In this document: positions 53,456 to 54,939 of the stretch, piece by piece
Layout of the letters: each line of letters begins with the position of its first letter
How positions within the stretch are numbered: position 1 is the first letter of the stretch
Assembly: GCF_027706745.1 (NCBI RefSeq)
Contig: NZ_JAQFWP010000047.1
Coordinates: 1-54,939, forward strand
From: Nocardiopsis suaedae
GTDB lineage: Bacteria > Actinomycetota > Actinomycetes > Streptosporangiales > Streptosporangiaceae
DNA length: 54,939 nucleotides
Reading direction: 5' to 3'
Program-made: the position numbers and the translations under genes
Notes under the pieces: generated by a model
What the model was told of the DNA's origin: nothing
Database searches by the model: none
The model's input: the letters and a program-made list of their open reading frames with translations, nothing else

Positions 53456-53529
53456 GTGCGATGGAGCGATCAGACCGATCGGCTTCGGAATACCGAGTGA
53501 TCGAGAGAAATCGAGAGAAGGAGAGAACG

Positions 53530-53853
53530 ATGAGCGAGCGTCCCCTGAGCCTTCTGCGCCGCCTGGTCGCCGCCGGTGGCATCGCGTCGGTGGTGCTGCT
53601 GTCCGGTGCCGCCGCCTGTGACAACTCGGGCGATGGAGCGGAGAACACGGGCCAGGAAGAGTCGCAGGAAGGCGACGAGATGTCCGAGGACATGGAGGAA
53701 GGCGACTCCATGGAGGACGAGGGCATGGAAGGCGAAGGGATGGAGGACGGCGAGGAGAGCGGCGGCTCCATGGACGAGGAGATGGAGGGCGAAGAGGGCG
53801 GCATGCAGGACGAGGAGATGGGCGACGAGGAAATGCAGGAGGACGAGGGCTGA
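53530..53853 (+). CDS. Acidic methionine-rich lipoprotein
   Basis: The 107-aa precursor has a lipoprotein signal peptide (RRLVAAGGIASVVLLSGAAAC) with the acylated Cys at residue 30. The mature 78 residues contain ten Met, only acidic, Gly, Ser, Gln and Asn side chains otherwise, no Lys or Arg, and repeats such as EDEGMEGEGMEDG and EEMGDEEMQ. It should be a disordered surface chain. Met-rich acidic chains can bind Cu(I) or act as oxidant sinks through Met sulfoxide. Its position after a MsrP-fold enzyme favours the second. The ATG at 53530 follows AAGGAGAG. Confidence 0.82.
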   Translation: MSERPLSLLRRLVAAGGIASVVLLSGAAACDNSGDGAENTGQEESQEGDEMSEDMEEGDSMEDEGMEGEGMEDGEESGGSMDEEMEGEEGGMQDEEMGDEEMQEDEG

Positions 53854-53900
53854 CGGCCTGGGTTCCTTCGCGCCCTCTCGGAGGCGTGTGACTCCTGGCG

Positions 53901-53935
53901 GCTCCTGAGCGCTGCGGTTCGTGGCTCTCAGGAGC
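53901..53935 (+). terminator. Hairpin after the lipoprotein gene
   Basis: A perfect 9-bp stem GCTCCTGAG / CTCAGGAGC with a 17-nt loop lies 47 nt after the stop codon. The rest of the gap to 54112 shows no ORF or RNA gene. Confidence 0.6.
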
Positions 53936-54112
53936 ACCGTTGTGTTCATGGGGGTACTCGGGGCCAGGGCGACCAGTGGTCGTTGATTGAGGACACTTCA
54001 GGACCGCAGGAGATGCGAATCCGGTCGCTTTCCGATAACGTCCAGCATTAGCCCAGCTCGGGAAAGCGTGCGCTCCGCATAGGCGGAGACGGTCCTGGAG
54101 CCGCCCCGGCGT

Positions 54113-54730
54113 CTAACCCCAGGACTCGGCCGAGTTGTCCAGCACCAGATCCGCGTGCTTTCTGGGCTGGTGACGGGTGGCGAAGGCCTCTTCCTGGGCC
54201 GCCCACACCGGGCGCCACGGTGCGTAGAGCTCCGCGTCCCACCGCGCGTTCAACCTCTGGTGGCGTACCTCTTCCGGCGCCTCCACCCACACCAGCAGTG
54301 ACAGGAACTCGCGCAGCTCCTCGGCTCCGCAGCCGCAGCCCTCGATGACCAGCGTGTCGGCCACTTCGGCGCCGTCCCAGCCGCCCGCGTCGTCGGGAGC
54401 CCAGTCGCCGTTCTCCCAATCCCAGCGGCGCCACCGCGGGTCGCGCCCCTCCACCAGCGGCTCCAGCACCCACTCCCGCACCAGCGGGGCGACCGCCTCC
54501 AACCCCTCCCACCCGGGATACAGGTCGTCCATGTGCACCACCGGGCACCGCAGCCGCGCCGCCAACGCCTCCGCCAACGCCGTCTTGCCCGCACCCGATC
54601 GCCCCTCCAGCGCGAGCACCCGGCACCTCCCGGCCCGTGCGGGTGAGCGCTGCAGGAGGTCGGTGGTGCGGTCGCGCCAAGCGGCCGACCGTGTGGAAAT
54701 GGAACGCGTGGGGAACTCGGGCTCGGGCAC
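54113..54730 (-). CDS. P-loop nucleoside kinase-like protein
   Basis: The 205-aa product has a Walker A motif LEGRSGAGKTALAEALA (residues ~40-56), the acidic HMDDLYPGWEGL as in uridine/cytidine-kinase-like proteins, and VIEGCGCG (Walker B region), followed by LVWVEAPEEVRHQR. The substrate may be a nucleoside or a small metabolite; no lid signature decides it. The start is the GTG at 54730. TAGGCT lies 7 nt upstream on the minus strand and there is no ribosome binding site, so a leaderless start is likely. The longer open frame upstream is not supported. Confidence 0.8.
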   Translation of the reverse strand: MPEPEFPTRSISTRSAAWRDRTTDLLQRSPARAGRCRVLALEGRSGAGKTALAEALAARLRCPVVHMDDLYPGWEGLEAVAPLVREWVLEPLVEGRDPRWRRWDWENGDWAPDDAGGWDGAEVADTLVIEGCGCGAEELREFLSLLVWVEAPEEVRHQRLNARWDAELYAPWRPVWAAQEEAFATRHQPRKHADLVLDNSAESWG

Positions 54731-54737
54731 GCGCGGC

Positions 54738-54743
54738 AGCCTA
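54738..54743 (-). promoter_or_regulatory. Candidate -10 box for leaderless kinase mRNA
   Basis: On the minus strand TAGGCT ends 7 nt before the GTG at 54730. It supports the short start of the kinase gene. Confidence 0.5.
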
Positions 54744-54939
54744 CCGCTGATCTGGGTGATCGGCCGGGAGCGGGGCGCGGCGGTCGGCCGAGCCGAAAGG
54801 CGGGTGGCCGCTTCCGGACCCCTTCTCCGCCGGTGCCGGGCTCCGAGACTGCGTTCACGACTTGTAAGCTGCCTGACCACCGGCTCGACGAAAGCGTGCA
54901 GACCCCCACCTCCCCACCCCGTCCCCCCGACACCGCCCC

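Overview
The window is very GC-rich (about 73-75%), uses GTG starts freely, and has almost gapless operons with 4-bp ATGA/GTGA overlaps. It carries actinobacteria-only families: SepH, DUF4193, DUF3710, DUF3159, DUF4235, CutRS and SigK/RskA. The best fit is a filamentous actinomycete of the Nocardiopsis/Thermobifida type. That placement is inferred from gene content (for example a bacterial serpin, known from Thermobifida), not from a marker gene.

The left 20 kb is a conserved core region. In order it holds sepH (cell division), a secreted-tail membrane protein, an aldonolactone-oxidase-like flavoenzyme, hemH, an S9 peptidase, an inositol-monophosphatase-family enzyme, a 55-aa conserved small protein, the two-component pair cutR-cutS behind a long structured leader, a DUF4193 zinc-ribbon protein, valS, dut, DUF3710, a serpin and DUF3159. 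In Streptomyces many of these genes lie close together in the same order, and the core is normally followed by a pair of TrkA/RCK genes. Here the TrkA pair is about 13 kb further on, at 33.2-34.6 kb.

Most of the gap is filled by an eight-gene minus-strand operon (20.6-30.4 kb): family 2 glycosyltransferase, FAD oxidoreductase, class III aminotransferase, small protein, GMC oxidoreductase, MFS transporter, GH35 beta-galactosidase and LacI repressor. A perfect 12-bp palindrome of LacI-operator type lies upstream of the first gene. I see no described pathway that matches it. It looks like an accessory sugar-modifying or amino-glycoside/glycolipid module.

The middle (30.7-43.3 kb) holds a GNAT acetyltransferase, an RlmD/TrmA-type RNA methyltransferase, the TrkA pair, an ECF sigma/anti-sigma/ABC transporter operon, an F420-type oxidoreductase and aconitase with two operator-like repeats on its promoter.

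The right end (43.4-54.9 kb) has a tandem pair of paralogous membrane proteins with a Cys-x3-NPLHG/CxxC tail, a tnpB-less IS200/IS605-type element with a structured omega-RNA-like interior, a VOC protein, a second S9 peptidase, a 53-aa membrane protein, and a sigK-rskA / molybdoenzyme / methionine-rich lipoprotein locus. The last resembles the hypochlorite-scavenging MsrP (YedY)-MrpX systems of proteobacteria and is the most attractive candidate for an undescribed actinobacterial system. Several genes appear to start without a leader, with TANNNT six or seven bases before the start codon.
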